DNA of 64,000 nt from Strigamia acuminata (lineage: Eukaryota > Arthropoda > Chilopoda > Geophilomorpha > Linotaeniidae). Under the pieces are notes generated by a model. The model saw nothing but the letters and a program-made list of their open reading frames with translations, ran no database searches and was not told where the DNA came from. Shown here piece by piece: positions 26,201 to 36,053 of this stretch. The stretch spans positions 5,038,259-5,102,258 of the forward strand of contig OX442320.1 of assembly GCA_949358305.1 (NCBI GenBank), read 5' to 3'. The position numbers and the translations under genes were made by a program. Numbering within the stretch: the stretch's first letter is position 1; every line of letters begins with the position of its first letter.

Positions 26201-27220
26201 TGCGAAAGGTCAAAGGTATATATACAATCATTTGAACCAACCTCTATAAAACAATTCTAAATATTGTAAAATCTTGCAGTTACCAATTGTGGAGAAAGAT
26301 TTGATAAACATAACCGACACGAAACTAATAACAGAGATGTTAGATGACTATACTGAAACAGTAAGTCTACTGGACCGAATAGGTACAATCCAGTAGTTCC
26401 CTTGACCTAACCAGAGTTCCCTTGACCTCTCCAGAGTGCCCTTGACCTCTCCAGAGTTCCCTTGACCTAACCAGAGTGCCCTTGACCTCTCCAGAGTTCC
26501 CTTGACCTAACCAGAGTGCCCTTGACCTAACCAGAGTGCCCTTGACCTTTCCAGAGTTCCCTTGACCTAATCAGAGTGTCCTTGACCTATCCAGATTTCC
26601 CGGTATGAATTTGATCCCGTGGCCCGACGTGTCCAGATTTCCCGGTACTAAATTTCTTTCCAGTCCAGCCCTGGCAAAAATGTCTGCCAAAGACGAAATA
26701 AACATTTAACTCGACTAAAAATTACGTTTTCTTTTCGTTTTAACAGTACCTAAAGGATACAAATCACGATTTTAGTCTTCGCCGTCACTTGGGTAAAATC
26801 CAGGAACACTTTTCGAAGAATAGCGTTGAAGAGATTTTTGAGGCCCTCAAAATGGACGGTTCGGCGTGGTCATTAAAACAACTAAAAATCATGCAGAAAA
26901 TGGTATTTTGTGGATAATTAGATGGGAATTTGTTGGTTTTATTGATTTTTTGTTTTAAGTCGCCGACATCGCTGAAAGTGATCCATCGAATGATTCAGGA
27001 AGGACAGAAAAAGACTTTGATGGAATGTTTGAATATGGAGATGGGAATTTGCTACAAGTTCCTGGAAGAGAGAGGTGATTTCTATGAAGGAACAAGGGCT
27101 GTTTTAGTGGATAAGGATTTCAAGCCGAGGTGGTATCCATCTTCGGTGCATAAAGTGAGTAAGGAGAAACTCGATTCTTACTTCGAGCCGTTATCGCCGG
27201 CTTTTCTGCTGAAATTTTGA
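23291..27220 (+). CDS. HIBCH: 3-hydroxyisobutyryl-CoA hydrolase, divergent copy (HIBCH-1), nine exons
   Basis: Predicted mitochondrial enzyme of valine breakdown, converting 3-hydroxyisobutyryl-CoA to free acid and CoA (crotonase superfamily). Exons: 23291-23326, 23461-23721, 24799-24877, 24946-25079, 25433-25511, 26070-26215, 26280-26360, 26747-26902, 26960-27220. They sum to 1233 nt, 410 residues, near the usual animal length. Internal exon lengths 79/134/79/146/81/156 equal those of the minus-strand copies. Visible motifs: oxyanion-hole FCSGGD (118-123) and TMGGGVG (167-173); the family's acidic pair is Glu193 in MPE and Asp201. Around Asp201 the usual G-L-F-P-D-V-G-G is G-W-F-T-D-V-G-A, and the His before Gly-[IL]-T-M-G-G is Asp164, so activity may be altered. 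The N-terminus is Arg/Cys-rich and nearly lacks acid, as in a transit peptide; exon 1 and its ATG are the least certain part. Introns 2, 5 and 7 carry 20-bp minisatellites. Confidence 0.87.
24100..24665. repeat. 20-bp minisatellite (AAATATTACCAATAAAAACC) in HIBCH-1 intron 2
   Basis: Degenerate AAATATTTCC units at left pass into about ten near-perfect 20-bp units (24400-24570). Confidence 0.9.
25620..25860. repeat. 20-bp minisatellite (TCCTGGACAGTTCTAGTGAT) in HIBCH-1 intron 5
   Basis: About ten to twelve units. The unit is unrelated in sequence to the array in intron 7 of the same gene but has the same length. Confidence 0.9.
26392..26600. repeat. 20-bp minisatellite (AGAGTTCCCTTGACCTAACC) in HIBCH-1 intron 7
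   Basis: About ten units of exactly 20 bp, alternating GACCTAACC and GACCTCTCC variants. Confidence 0.92.
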
Positions 27221-27344
27221 TGTGATTTGTTTAACTTCAGAGCATTTAAAACGTCCATTTCTTTCGTATAAAAATGCCCAGTGTTTGTATAAAATCCAAA
27301 AATAATTCAATATACATATAGGAATACTAATAATTATTTGCGTC

Positions 27345-27350
27345 AATAAA
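27345..27350 (+). terminator. Polyadenylation signal AATAAA, HIBCH-1
   Basis: AATAAA 125 bp after the stop codon, followed by TTGTGATTTTTG. Confidence 0.6.
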
Positions 27351-28255
27351 TTCTTTGTGATTTTTGTAATAATTCGTGTTTAATTTTTTGTAAATAATTG
27401 CACCAAGTTACCAACTACGCTCTGCAACTGTCAGATATATATTGTAGAACTAAATAAAAAAAGGCTAAACCGCAGAAGGCCGGTGAAGAAAAAGGCTGGC
27501 ACAACAGTGCACCTCTTAATGAAACCGGGCGTTTAAACGAGGCGGTACAGTAAAGTAAACAGCATAATTTTTGTTAATTTTGATTAGTTAAAAAGAATTA
27601 CTGGTACAGTTTAAGTTTGAGTAATGTTTATAGAGTTGGGTCAAGAAATATCTACAAGTTGGTGAAATGAAAAGTCAGAAGAAAAAAAAAAAATAAAAAA
27701 TAAAAATTAAAAAATCATTTCTCTCATCTTTGGTGATTTAATTCCTTCGAAAACAGTCAAATTTTCAGTCGAAACTATTTCTAAAACGTCAAAATAGCAT
27801 CAACTTTGACATGATCAATTTCTGGACATTCAAAAAAATGATTAATAAATACCCGAAAGGCCGAAATGAGAATCGAACATGGCTAACAAGAAGACTTTGA
27901 CGGATTGATTTTATTTATAAGAAAAAAAAACATACATCTGATTATTTTAACGAAATTAAATCACTTAATTACCAATTTATTTCGATTTTAGCACATTTTC
28001 CAACTATTTTCAAATTTCCAATAATTTTCCTTTAATTTCTACTATTTTTGCTTAATTCTTGATAAATTTATATATATTATACAATATATATAAAATAGTA
28101 TATATATTTATAAAATATTTTATATTTACATTGCTTATAAATTTTATTCCCAACTTAATGGCCTAATGCGCTTTACCTAATTAGCTTCCATTATGAACGA
28201 TCAAATAGAATAAAAATATAATAAAGCAGGTGTTGTCGTCGTAAACTAGACTCAA
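27351..28255. other. Intergenic, AT-rich
   Basis: Between HIBCH-1 and the cysteine-rich peptide gene. 27465-27555 includes a CCGGGCGTTTAAAC segment like the CCCGG/TTTAA dispersed repeat at 54596-54718. 28040-28140 is a TATA-rich simple-sequence tract. No gene. Confidence 0.5.
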
Positions 28256-28259
28256 ATTG

Positions 28260-28267
28260 TATATAAG
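28260..28267 (+). promoter_or_regulatory. TATA box of the cysteine-rich peptide gene
   Basis: TATATAAG begins 57 bp upstream of the ATG. This puts transcription start near 28290 and leaves a short leader, typical of a strongly induced small secreted-peptide gene. Confidence 0.65.
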
Positions 28268-28316
28268 CGAACGCAATTCGACAACTAAAACCAAACATCA
28301 ACATCCAGCTCTGAAA

Positions 28317-28558
28317 ATGAAAGCAACTGTCTTGGCTTTGCTGTTTTTATTCCTCGCTGTGTCAGCCATGATACTGTAAGTATAAGAAGCATTTCTAAGC
28401 ATCGAACAAAACTCAGTAATTATTTTTTTTAAAGTGAGGCCAATGCCGCACTATTTTGTAGCGATCCTGGACAATCCTGCTCGTGGTTCCGATGCTGCGA
28501 CAGCTACAATTCCTTTTGCCACAATAGTGTATGCACTCGTTACAAAACTAAAAAATGA
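28317..28558 (+). CDS. Secreted six-cysteine (inhibitor cystine knot-like) peptide, two exons
   Basis: Exons 28317-28375 and 28435-28558 (183 nt, 60 residues), joined at a clean GTAAGT donor and a pyrimidine-rich AG acceptor. Residues 1-17 are a typical signal peptide (Met-Lys, Leu/Phe-rich core, Ala-Val-Ser-Ala). The mature part has exactly six cysteines spaced C-x6-C-x4-C-C-x6-C-x4-C, the C-C-CC-C-C order of knottins. This scaffold is used by venom neurotoxins, antimicrobial peptides and protease inhibitors, and also by ordinary arthropod hormones and defence peptides. The fold is a reasonable inference; the target cannot be told from sequence. The tail is Lys-rich. A TATA box lies upstream and ATTAAA follows the stop. 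It is a single copy here, between two HIBCH loci with no functional link evident. The gene is too short and too split to show as a long ORF. Confidence 0.8.
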
Positions 28559-28632
28559 CAGCCGATATCGTATAAATTGAAAATGTACCTCGACATTTAA
28601 CTTGATTTCTCTTGTAATCGAATTTGTTCTCC

Positions 28633-28638
28633 ATTAAA
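28633..28638 (+). terminator. Polyadenylation signal ATTAAA, cysteine-rich peptide gene
   Basis: ATTAAA 75 bp after the stop codon; the commonest variant of the animal signal. Confidence 0.6.
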
Positions 28639-29149
28639 AACTAACCCTTCCCCTGCAATCTGCTGGTTTATTCATTCTTAGCACTCATAAGAAGTTTCCT
28701 ACGTAGTAAACCAGTCTGCCCACAGAAATTTTGCCTACAGAAAAAACTGGTACTCACAAATTTCATTATAGTCTTGGAATGTCTGTCAGATACGTTCTGT
28801 GACATAAAAAAATAACTCTTTGGCATGTCGATGCAACGGAAAGCTGATCTTCGTTTCCAGGCACAGAAACTTCTGTGGCACAGAAAGCAGCAATCGGTCT
28901 TCACAATTTGTAACCGGTCGTAATTTTTTTAACCGGTCTCAAATATGGCAGCAATCAGTTCTGCCGACAAATGCAAACAACTGTAGATTCTGTTTATAAA
29001 ATCATTCCAGATTACCTATATCCAATATGTTGGATCTTTTTAATTCTTTTCACAGTAAATTGAATATTTTTCCGATTGATGTTCATGATGGATTTTAGTC
29101 TTAATCCAATTTATGGTCTGGTTTGTTTGCATTTCTCAATAACAGCGAT
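28639..29149. other. Left flank of the HIBCH duplication unit
   Basis: 28911-29075 (AACCGGTCTCAAATATGGCAG... to CAATATGTTGGATC) recurs at about 34560-34630 plus 35243-35312, next to the other minus-strand HIBCH copy. No gene. Confidence 0.6.
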
Positions 29150-29155
29150 TTTATT
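29150..29155 (-). terminator. Polyadenylation signal AATAAA for the 172-residue ORF
   Basis: Minus-strand AATAAA 72 bp after the stop. The same bases exist in the other duplication unit, so the ORF may use a signal that was already there. Confidence 0.45.
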
Positions 29156-29226
29156 TACCTATTCTTTAGTTCGATTAAGATATTACAGGCATTTGAGACT
29201 TCATATTGCTAAAATACTTGCAAATT

Positions 29227-29745
29227 TTATAGAATGAGGTTTTTGAGTTCCGCTTCGAGAGCGTTGGCCATCACGGCCTTTGTGATCAAATTGAGACGAA
29301 TTAAAACCGCGTACGGCGAATTGGATGCGAGCCAATCGTCGCAAAGATTGAAAAGAACCGTTTTCGTTTCCGTTGCATCCGCGATCAAATCTCGAAACTT
29401 CTCTACACGTACGGAGGCTCGGAATGGCTGCATTCCCCGAATCACGACGATGTCGCGCAAATCGGCTAAATGCTCGGCCAAGCCGTCGATCAGTTGGGTG
29501 AGAATTTGCTTGGGTCGTTCATCGACTGGCAAGGAACGGATGATTGCGGACACTTCTTCGGCCGCACTCCAAGCGCCGAGCGGATCGGACCAGGTGGATA
29601 CGTGCACGATTCGTAACAATAATTGTCCTGTGCCCGGATTGGCGAAGTAAATGGCGCCGTTCGTCGGCCCCGTATTGTCGGAGAATCGGGCGCTGGTGGG
29701 ATCAACGAACAAAGTTCGGGAAATTTGATTACTAAACGATGCCAT
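29227..29745 (-). CDS. Intronless 172-residue protein of unknown function
   Basis: A single uninterrupted frame from ATG (29745) to TAA (29227), visibly richer in G+C than the surrounding DNA and of normal amino-acid composition, unlike the repeat-derived frames nearby. No signal peptide or membrane segment. Residues 1-50 are Ser/Thr/Asn/Gly-rich and probably strand or loop; a W-S-D-P-L-G-A-W motif lies at 52-59. The rest reads as four amphipathic helices (about 59-71, 77-95, 114-135, 144-170) with one Cys (135). I do not recognise the family. The W-x-D-P motif followed by a helical bundle is loosely reminiscent of coat proteins of rod-shaped virga-like viruses, so an old viral or other horizontal origin is a hunch, no more. 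Against a dead relic: the frame is intact, with a TATA box close upstream and AATAAA downstream. It lies in about 660 bp missing beside HIBCH-3. Confidence 0.6.
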   Translation of the reverse strand: MASFSNQISRTLFVDPTSARFSDNTGPTNGAIYFANPGTGQLLLRIVHVSTWSDPLGAWSAAEEVSAIIRSLPVDERPKQILTQLIDGLAEHLADLRDIVVIRGMQPFRASVRVEKFRDLIADATETKTVLFNLCDDWLASNSPYAVLIRLNLITKAVMANALEAELKNLIL

Positions 29746-29780
29746 CGATGTCGTTTGCGTTTAACTGGATAGTAGTGTGT

Positions 29781-29850
29781 CTTTTATACGTGATAAATGA
29801 CAAGTTGGAACTTGTCTTTTATACGTGATAAATGACAAGTTGGAACTTGG
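29781..29850 (-). promoter_or_regulatory. Doubled 35-bp TATA promoter of the 172-residue ORF
   Basis: Two exact 35-bp direct repeats (29781-29815 and 29816-29850), each carrying TATAAAAG on the minus strand (29781-29788 and 29816-29823). The nearer box starts 43 bp before the ATG. CCAGTTAAAC, like an arthropod initiator, lies between box and ATG. The duplication sets two TATA boxes 35 bp apart. Confidence 0.6.
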
Positions 29851-29989
29851 AACGACGTGCAAGACACGTCATTTCCTCCGCTGTGAATTATGGGTCATTT
29901 ACGGAGTTTGATCGTTTTTTTGACGATTTTCGATTAAAGCGATTTGTTGAAATTCAGAGCATTTAAAACATCTGTTTAGGTTAAAAACG

Positions 29990-30375
29990 TACTTTTTTTT
30001 GTACATTTTTTGGCCTAAAATGTCCATTTTTTGGCCTAAAATGTCCATTTTTTGGCCTAAAATGTCCATTTTTTGGTCTAAAATGTTCATTTTTTGTCTG
30101 AAATGTTCATTTTTTGTCTGAAATGTTCATTTTTTGTCTAAAATGTTCATTTTTTGTCTGAAATGTTCATTTTTTGTCTAAAATGTCCATTTTTTGGTCT
30201 AAAATGTCCATTTTTTGTCTAAAATGTTCATTTTTTGTCTAAAATGTTCATTTTTTGTCTGAAATGTTCATTTTTGACTAAAATGTTCATTTTTTGTTTA
30301 AAATGTTCATTTTTTTGGTCTAAAATGTCCAATTTTTAGTCTTAAAAACCTATTTGGGTATTAAAATGTCTATTT
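29990..30375. repeat. 20-bp minisatellite (AAAATGTTCATTTTTTGTCT), HIBCH-2 flank
   Basis: About 18 units of 20-21 bp, downstream of HIBCH-2 in its own orientation. The same array lies at 35505-35905 beside HIBCH-3, so it predates the duplication. Confidence 0.9.
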
Positions 30376-31379
30376 TCGTATTTAAAAATAAACTTTTGTG
30401 CCCAACAATGCGATTTTTGATGGTGGTGATCAATATTTCAAATTCACGTCAATAAATAACATTTTATGAAAAACATTTTACGACGTTACCTTATTTTTAA
30501 TCTCACATAATTTAAATTCAAAACTTATTTCTCAATTTCAGTTCTTCGTTCGCTGGCAAAATGTCAAAAAAAGTTTGTATCTTTTCGGCGGTCACTTGTC
30601 GCAGCGTGGCTGGATCCCAAGCGGGTTTGTTGTCCCTGTCGATCAACAGCGCCCGAACACCTTCGTAAAAGTCCTTCTCGCCGAGAACCTTCGTCACAAC
30701 ACGAAACTCCATTTGCAAACATTCCTGCAGAGACATGTTGGCGCCGTCCCGGATCAAGCGCAGCGTCAGTTTCAGCGACGTCGGCGACTACAAATAGACA
30801 ATAAATGAAACATTTACAAGAAAAATTTAAAAATGGAATTTTTATGACAGAAATTAAAAAATTTTAATCAAATAACTTTAAATTTCTATTTTTTAGACAA
30901 AAAAAAATATCGTAAAGCTTCAAATTGACGCCGGGTTCATTTTGGGACCCGGATCCGTTTAAGAGAAGGGTGAGAAAAACATCAGCCATTTTGAAAAAAC
31001 CCTCCTGGCCCGAATATGCACACGGGCGTTTATTTGAAGCATTTTTTTTGTGATTTTAATTTTGTACCATTTTGTTGAGTGTTTCTATCTGTGAGCGCGA
31101 CCAGTCGGAGTTTTCGTTGGCTAAGCTTGCGAGAATTCTTCCACGGTGTTGAATGCGAAGTGTTTTGCAATCTGATTTAAATTCGCTTTCAGACTGAATT
31201 CCTTGTCGTGGTTTTTCAAAGCCTAGAAATTCAATTAAATTAATTCAAATTTAATCAAAAATTAAATATTTTTATACTTCGTTTGTATATTTATCCAAAA
31301 TCTGCCGAATTCCGGTCGGATCGGTCACCGCCAACAATTCCTGCTCTAAATTCGCAATCTAAAAAATTCGAAAACATAA

Positions 31380-31535
31380 ATACAAATAAATACAAAAAAT
31401 TACCAAAAATTTCAAAAAATTATCAAAAATTTCAAAAAATTATCAAAAATTTCAAAAAATTACCAAAAATTTCAAAAATTTATCAAAAATTTCAAAATAA
31501 TACCAAAAATTTCAAAAAATTACCAAAATCATAAA
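31380..31535. repeat. 20-bp minisatellite (TTACCAAAAATTTCAAAAAA) in a HIBCH-2 intron
   Basis: About seven units. The homologous array in HIBCH-3 is at 36945-37115. Confidence 0.88.
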
Positions 31536-32244
31536 AAAAAACAATTTTTTAAAAAAAAAATACCAAAGAGAGTTAAAAATTCAATTACTTCATTGAAATC
31601 ACAAAAATGTGTGGCAATCCCGCCCTTCCACACGTCCAAACCGGTTAATCGATAACCGGTGAGTCCGTAAAACGTACCGAGTTTATTCGGCAAGCGTGGT
31701 AGGACGTAGGACCCGCCAACATCGGGAAATAAACCTAAAAATATTGTCAATCCATTCGACAAATTTTTTTAAAAAGTTAAAATAGATTTCTTTTCACCTA
31801 TGGCAGTTTCGGGCATTGCAAAAACGCTTTTTTCCGTCGCCACACGATATTTGCCGTGAACCGAGAGACCCACACCCTAGAAAATGATAATTAAATAAAA
31901 ATTGGAAATGTTTATTTGTTTTTCTTTTGATTTTGCTTACACCGCCCATTGTTATGCCGTGAATTAAAGCGATGTATGGGATTTTGAAGGTTCCTATTAA
32001 ATTATTGATGAGATGTTCGGTCTTGAAAAAGTCAACTGCTGATGGATCTTTGTTTTTACCCGCTTCGGTGACGGCTGAAATAAATAAAATGTATGTTTAA
32101 TTGTTGTTGGAAATAAAGTTGAAGATTGTTTGATGGCTGCCAGGTGTTCGGTATTTCAATTATGAATTTCTGATGTAATCAGCTCGGAGGATTGAATTGA
32201 TGTTAACAATAGGAGTATTCGAGGAAAATTGCTTGTTTTCGTGT

Positions 32245-32495
32245 AAAAATTGAATGATTTGTGTAAAAATTCAATATTTTTGTGTAAAAATTCAATATTT
32301 GTGTGTAAAAATTGAATATTTTTGTGTAAAAATTGAATATTTTTGTGTAAAAATTGAATATTTTTGTGTAAAAATTGAATATTTTTGTGTAAAAATTGAA
32401 TATTTTTGTGTAAAAATTGAATATTTTTGTTTAAAAATTGAATATTTTGGTGTAAAAATTGAATGTTTTTGTGTAAAAATTGAATACTTATGTAA
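32245..32495. repeat. 20-bp minisatellite (TTTTGTGTAAAAATTGAATA) in a HIBCH-2 intron
   Basis: About twelve units; the HIBCH-3 counterpart (37800-38000) has fewer, so copy number has changed since duplication. Confidence 0.9.
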
Positions 32496-32564
32496 AAATG
32501 ACCAATTTTGGTTTCAAATTGAATATTACGTAGCAAAAAATTCAATTTTTCACAGCAAAAACCC

Positions 32565-32820
32565 AATTTCAATAGTAAAAATCCAGATTATCACAGTACA
32601 AATCCAATTTTTCATAACAAAAATCCAATTTTTCATAACAAAAATAAAATTTTTCATAACAAAAATCCAATTTTTCATAACAAAAATCTAATTTTTCATA
32701 ACAAAAATCCAATTTTTCATAACAAAAATCCAATTTTTCATAACAAAAATCCAATTTTTCATAACAAAAATCCAATTTTCCACAAAAATCCAATTTTTCA
32801 TAATAAAAAAAATCCATTAT
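32565..32820. repeat. 21-bp minisatellite (CATAACAAAAATCCAATTTTT) in a HIBCH-2 intron
   Basis: About eleven units; roughly six in HIBCH-3 (38100-38240). Confidence 0.9.
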
Positions 32821-33353
32821 TTCATCAACAACTTGAATTTATCAAATACCTGAACCCCGACAAGCCAAACCTTCTCTGCTACGTATGTACCTTTTATATC
32901 TCCACCCGCACAAAACGCCTTTTCACCACTTCCTTTAATAACAACAAACGACAATTCCGACTCCCATTTCTACACGATTTAACAATCAAATTACACACTT
33001 CCACCAACAACACACAAATCCCTCATATACTTTCAACTGCGGATAGATTTTCTTCGCCATCGATAAATTCAACGCATTCAGCGCTTTCGGTCGATTTAAC
33101 GTGATAATTCCTGCTTTTCCCTTCCTCTCAAAAAGCACATCGTCGCTCGCAGTCGCCATCTGTAAAAAAAGCAACAACAAAAATAAATTTTTAATTTTAT
33201 TTTATTCAATTTATTTAATTTTACCGTTTTAAGCAGATGTGCTGTTTTCAGGCTACGAAGTAGTGGTTTGCCCTGTTCGTTCTAGTAAAAAGAACTGATG
33301 CATTTGGCAGAATCTTTGGTGTATATATACACACTGCAAAATAAAATTGCTCT

Positions 33354-34330
33354 CAGCTGTACTATTAAATTTTATGTTGGGTTATTGATACCCTAAAATT
33401 AAATTCTTTCGCCATCTGCTAATTACTGAGTTTTTACTTTTCTCATTGTTTTGCAATACCGTCTTCAGAGTTTTCAATTTTTGGTATTTTTTTCTCCAAA
33501 TTTTCTTATTTGTAAAAAACAATACTGCATGTTTCTATGCCCAATCTAAAAGTTGGAAAATACTGTGCACGTGATTTGAAAAATTAATTAAATCCATAGT
33601 GTTACGTGGCCCAAAGTACTATTGATGGACTTACTTTTTACTTTTGTTAATTATCTAAATTAAGCTATTGCATTGATTAACTAGGGGTGTAATGAAAAGG
33701 ACTCATTGTTTTATATTCCAAAATAACAAATATCTTTATTCAAATCATAAAAGCAATGACACTTCAAATAATAATCAAACTTAAGACTAAATCTTAAACC
33801 TAACTTAAGTCTAAGAGCATGAATAACACTTATGATTTTCTATGAACTTAAAGGGGCCGAGCTATTCACTAGCTGACTACCTCGCCGTATCATAACCTGA
33901 AGAGAACTGAGAATTCAGCTCTCGTTATCAATTAAGTAAACTTAGATTATTCTATTATCAACTAATGGGTAAAACAATTACATCATTCGCTTAAGGCGAA
34001 CTCTAGCAAGAGTTTAAGGGGTTATCCAGATTGATTAAATACGGAAGCATGGTGGCGACAACTGGTTCACAGTGTTTTCGCCAACCGCGTAACAATAGAA
34101 ATAATGCTCTCACCCCAAGTCTATGCACTAATTGCATATTTTAAAACAATCTGCAATCAATTAGAAATGAATTACTCAGTATAAAATACTACTGAGCATT
34201 TAATTTACAGCAATTCTAAAAAGAAAAGTAAAAACTCAGTAATTAGCAGATGGCAAAAGAATTATATGACAGTAAAATAATAGTACAGATGGCAAAATAA
34301 TTATATGACAGCAAAATAATAGTACAGCTG
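33354..34330. mobile_element. Non-autonomous TIR element between the HIBCH copies
   Basis: Ends CAGCTGTACTATTA and TAATAGTACAGCTG. A longer inner inverted repeat at 33402-33444 and 34222-34263 carries CGCCATCTGCTAATTACTGA and its complement. About 977 bp, with no transposase. It lies just upstream of HIBCH-2, where HIBCH-3 has its leader exon context, and may have helped destroy the HIBCH-2 promoter or leader. Confidence 0.6.
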
Positions 34331-35504
34331 CCCCCAATTGTATTTAGCAGTATACAACCCCTGGCAAAAGGTTTGGAATCATGACCACCTTAAACTGAAA
34401 TTGCAGCAATAAAATGCTGTAGCACGTCGCACTCGGTCAGACGCGTAGACGTTTTATCAGTATTCCCTGGTGCGACGTCGCAGTTGCAACTATACTGGGC
34501 ATGTGACCGAGTGAGACATCGCGCAACGGCATATCTATGGTAGAGCGCGCCTTTTTTTAACCAGACTCAAATATAGCAGCAATCAGTTCTGCCAACAAAT
34601 GCAAACAACTGTATATTCTATTTATAAAAATAGATTATTATACTCTTTCCGCACTCAAGATTGACCCTGAAAGCTGAGCTCCCATTGGTCTACTTAGAAC
34701 TGCAATGCAACTACTGCTACACTAGTGAAATAGCTCGGCCAATGGGAGCCCAGCTTCCAGGGTCACTCTTGAGTGCGGAAAGAGTATAGTTTATAAATAA
34801 AAATTAAAATTAAAAACGAACTAGCAATCCTATTCATCCTAACTCCAAAAGTTGCCTTAAAAATGTTTATTGGCATCCATCTTGTTTCTTTTTCATGGCC
34901 ATTCACCGTTTCTTTTCTGTTGCACGGAGCTGTGAGTACCACAAAAAGTCTGGCGTGACAGACTGGCACATGTTCTGCTACCAGATGATTCTGATATGCT
35001 TTTCTGTCAAGTCTATACATTTCTGTTAGCAGAATAATCTTGCGGAATAATCTTGAAACATTAAGTGGCGATATTTTGGCGGCGTCTCAGATCAAGCGTA
35101 TAGACGACTAAAAACAAAAAATAGAAACAATTCAATTATTGTGTGAAGGAAAATTTGAATGACTGCTACAGCTGTGCTGCAGAAATATAAAAACAATAAG
35201 AAAACAACACCTTTTCACACACTAAACAAAAATCTTTTCTTACCAAATCATTCCAGATAACCGATATTCAATATGTTGGATCCTTTTAATTCTTTTCATA
35301 GTAAATTGAATAATTTGTCAATAACAGCGATTTTATTTACCTATTTTTTAGTTCGATTAAGATATTGCAGGGAACGACGAGCAAAGACATGTCATTTCCT
35401 CCGCTTTGAATTATGGGTCATTTACGGAGTTTGTTCGTTTTTTGACGATTTTCGAGAAAGCGATTTGTTGAATTTCAGAGCATCTGTTTAGGTTAAAAAA
35501 GTAC
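34331..35504. other. Spacer between HIBCH duplication units
   Basis: Holds pieces of the left flank shared with 28911-29075, split by the TIR element at 34639-34788 and by about 450 bp of further sequence. No gene. Confidence 0.5.
34639..34788. mobile_element. Foldback MITE with about 50-bp TIRs
   Basis: Inverted ends TACTCTTTCCGCACTCAAGA and complement. It contains CTCCCATTGG and CCAATGGGAG as in the larger elements at 51766 and 60509, so probably a short relative. It interrupts sequence that is continuous at about 29000, which dates insertion after the duplication, or in one copy only. Confidence 0.75.
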
Positions 35505-35905
35505 ATTTTTTTTGTCTATTTTTTGGAATAAAATGTCCATTTTTTGGTCTAAAATGTTCATTTTTTGTTTAAAGTGTTCATTTTTTGTCTAAAATGTTCA
35601 TTTTTTGGTCTAAAATGTTGATTTTTTGGTCTAAAATGTTGATTTTTTGGTCTAAAATGTTGATTTTTTGGTCTAAAATGTTCATTTTTTGGTCTAAAAT
35701 GTTCATTTTTTGGTCTAAAATGTTGATTTTTTGGTCTAAAATGTTCATTTTTTGGTCTAAAATGTTCATTTTTTGATCTAAAATGTCCATCTTTTGTTTA
35801 AAATGTCCATTTTTTAGTCTAAAATGTCCATCTTTTGTTTAAAATGTCTACTTTTTAGTCTAAAATACCTATTTGGGTCTTAAAATGTCTATTTGGGTCT
35901 TAAAA
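35505..35905. repeat. 20-21-bp minisatellite (AAAATGTTCATTTTTTGGTCT), HIBCH-3 flank
   Basis: Counterpart of 29990-30375, with more units of the GGTCT variant. Confidence 0.9.
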
Positions 35906-36053
35906 TGTCTATTTTTGTATCTAAAAATAAACTTTTGTGCCAAACAATGCGATTTTTGATGGTGGTGATCAATATTTCACATTCACGTCAATAAATAACA
36001 TTTTATGAAAAACATTTTACGTTACCTTATTTTTAATCTCACATAATTTAAAT

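Larger units (their letters stand above)
30518..33159 (-). pseudogene. HIBCH: HIBCH tandem copy 2, frameshifted
   Basis: Minus-strand exons: 33031-33159, 32891-32969, 31941-32074, 31798-31876, 31589-31734, 31278-31358, 31068-31222, 30518-30787. Lengths match HIBCH-3 except exon 31068-31222, which is 155 not 156 nt. GAATTCTT here versus GAATTTCTT in HIBCH-3 (near 31134-31140) loses one base. The frame then hits TAG at 31121-31123, removing roughly the last 120 residues. The upstream leader exon equivalent (33225-33281) ends like that of HIBCH-3 but has no ATG before an in-frame TAG (33282-33284); only the internal Met at 33159 could start, without a transit peptide. Catalytic motifs (FCAGGD, TMGGGVG, MPE, FPDVGG) are kept, so decay is recent. 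The lost base is in a T run, so an assembly error is possible. Confidence 0.82.

Noticed and set aside
29234-29735. Plus-strand frames of 63-138 codons opposite the 172-residue ORF
   Set aside because: Antisense shadows with Arg/Ser-rich composition; the minus-strand frame has the promoter and better composition.
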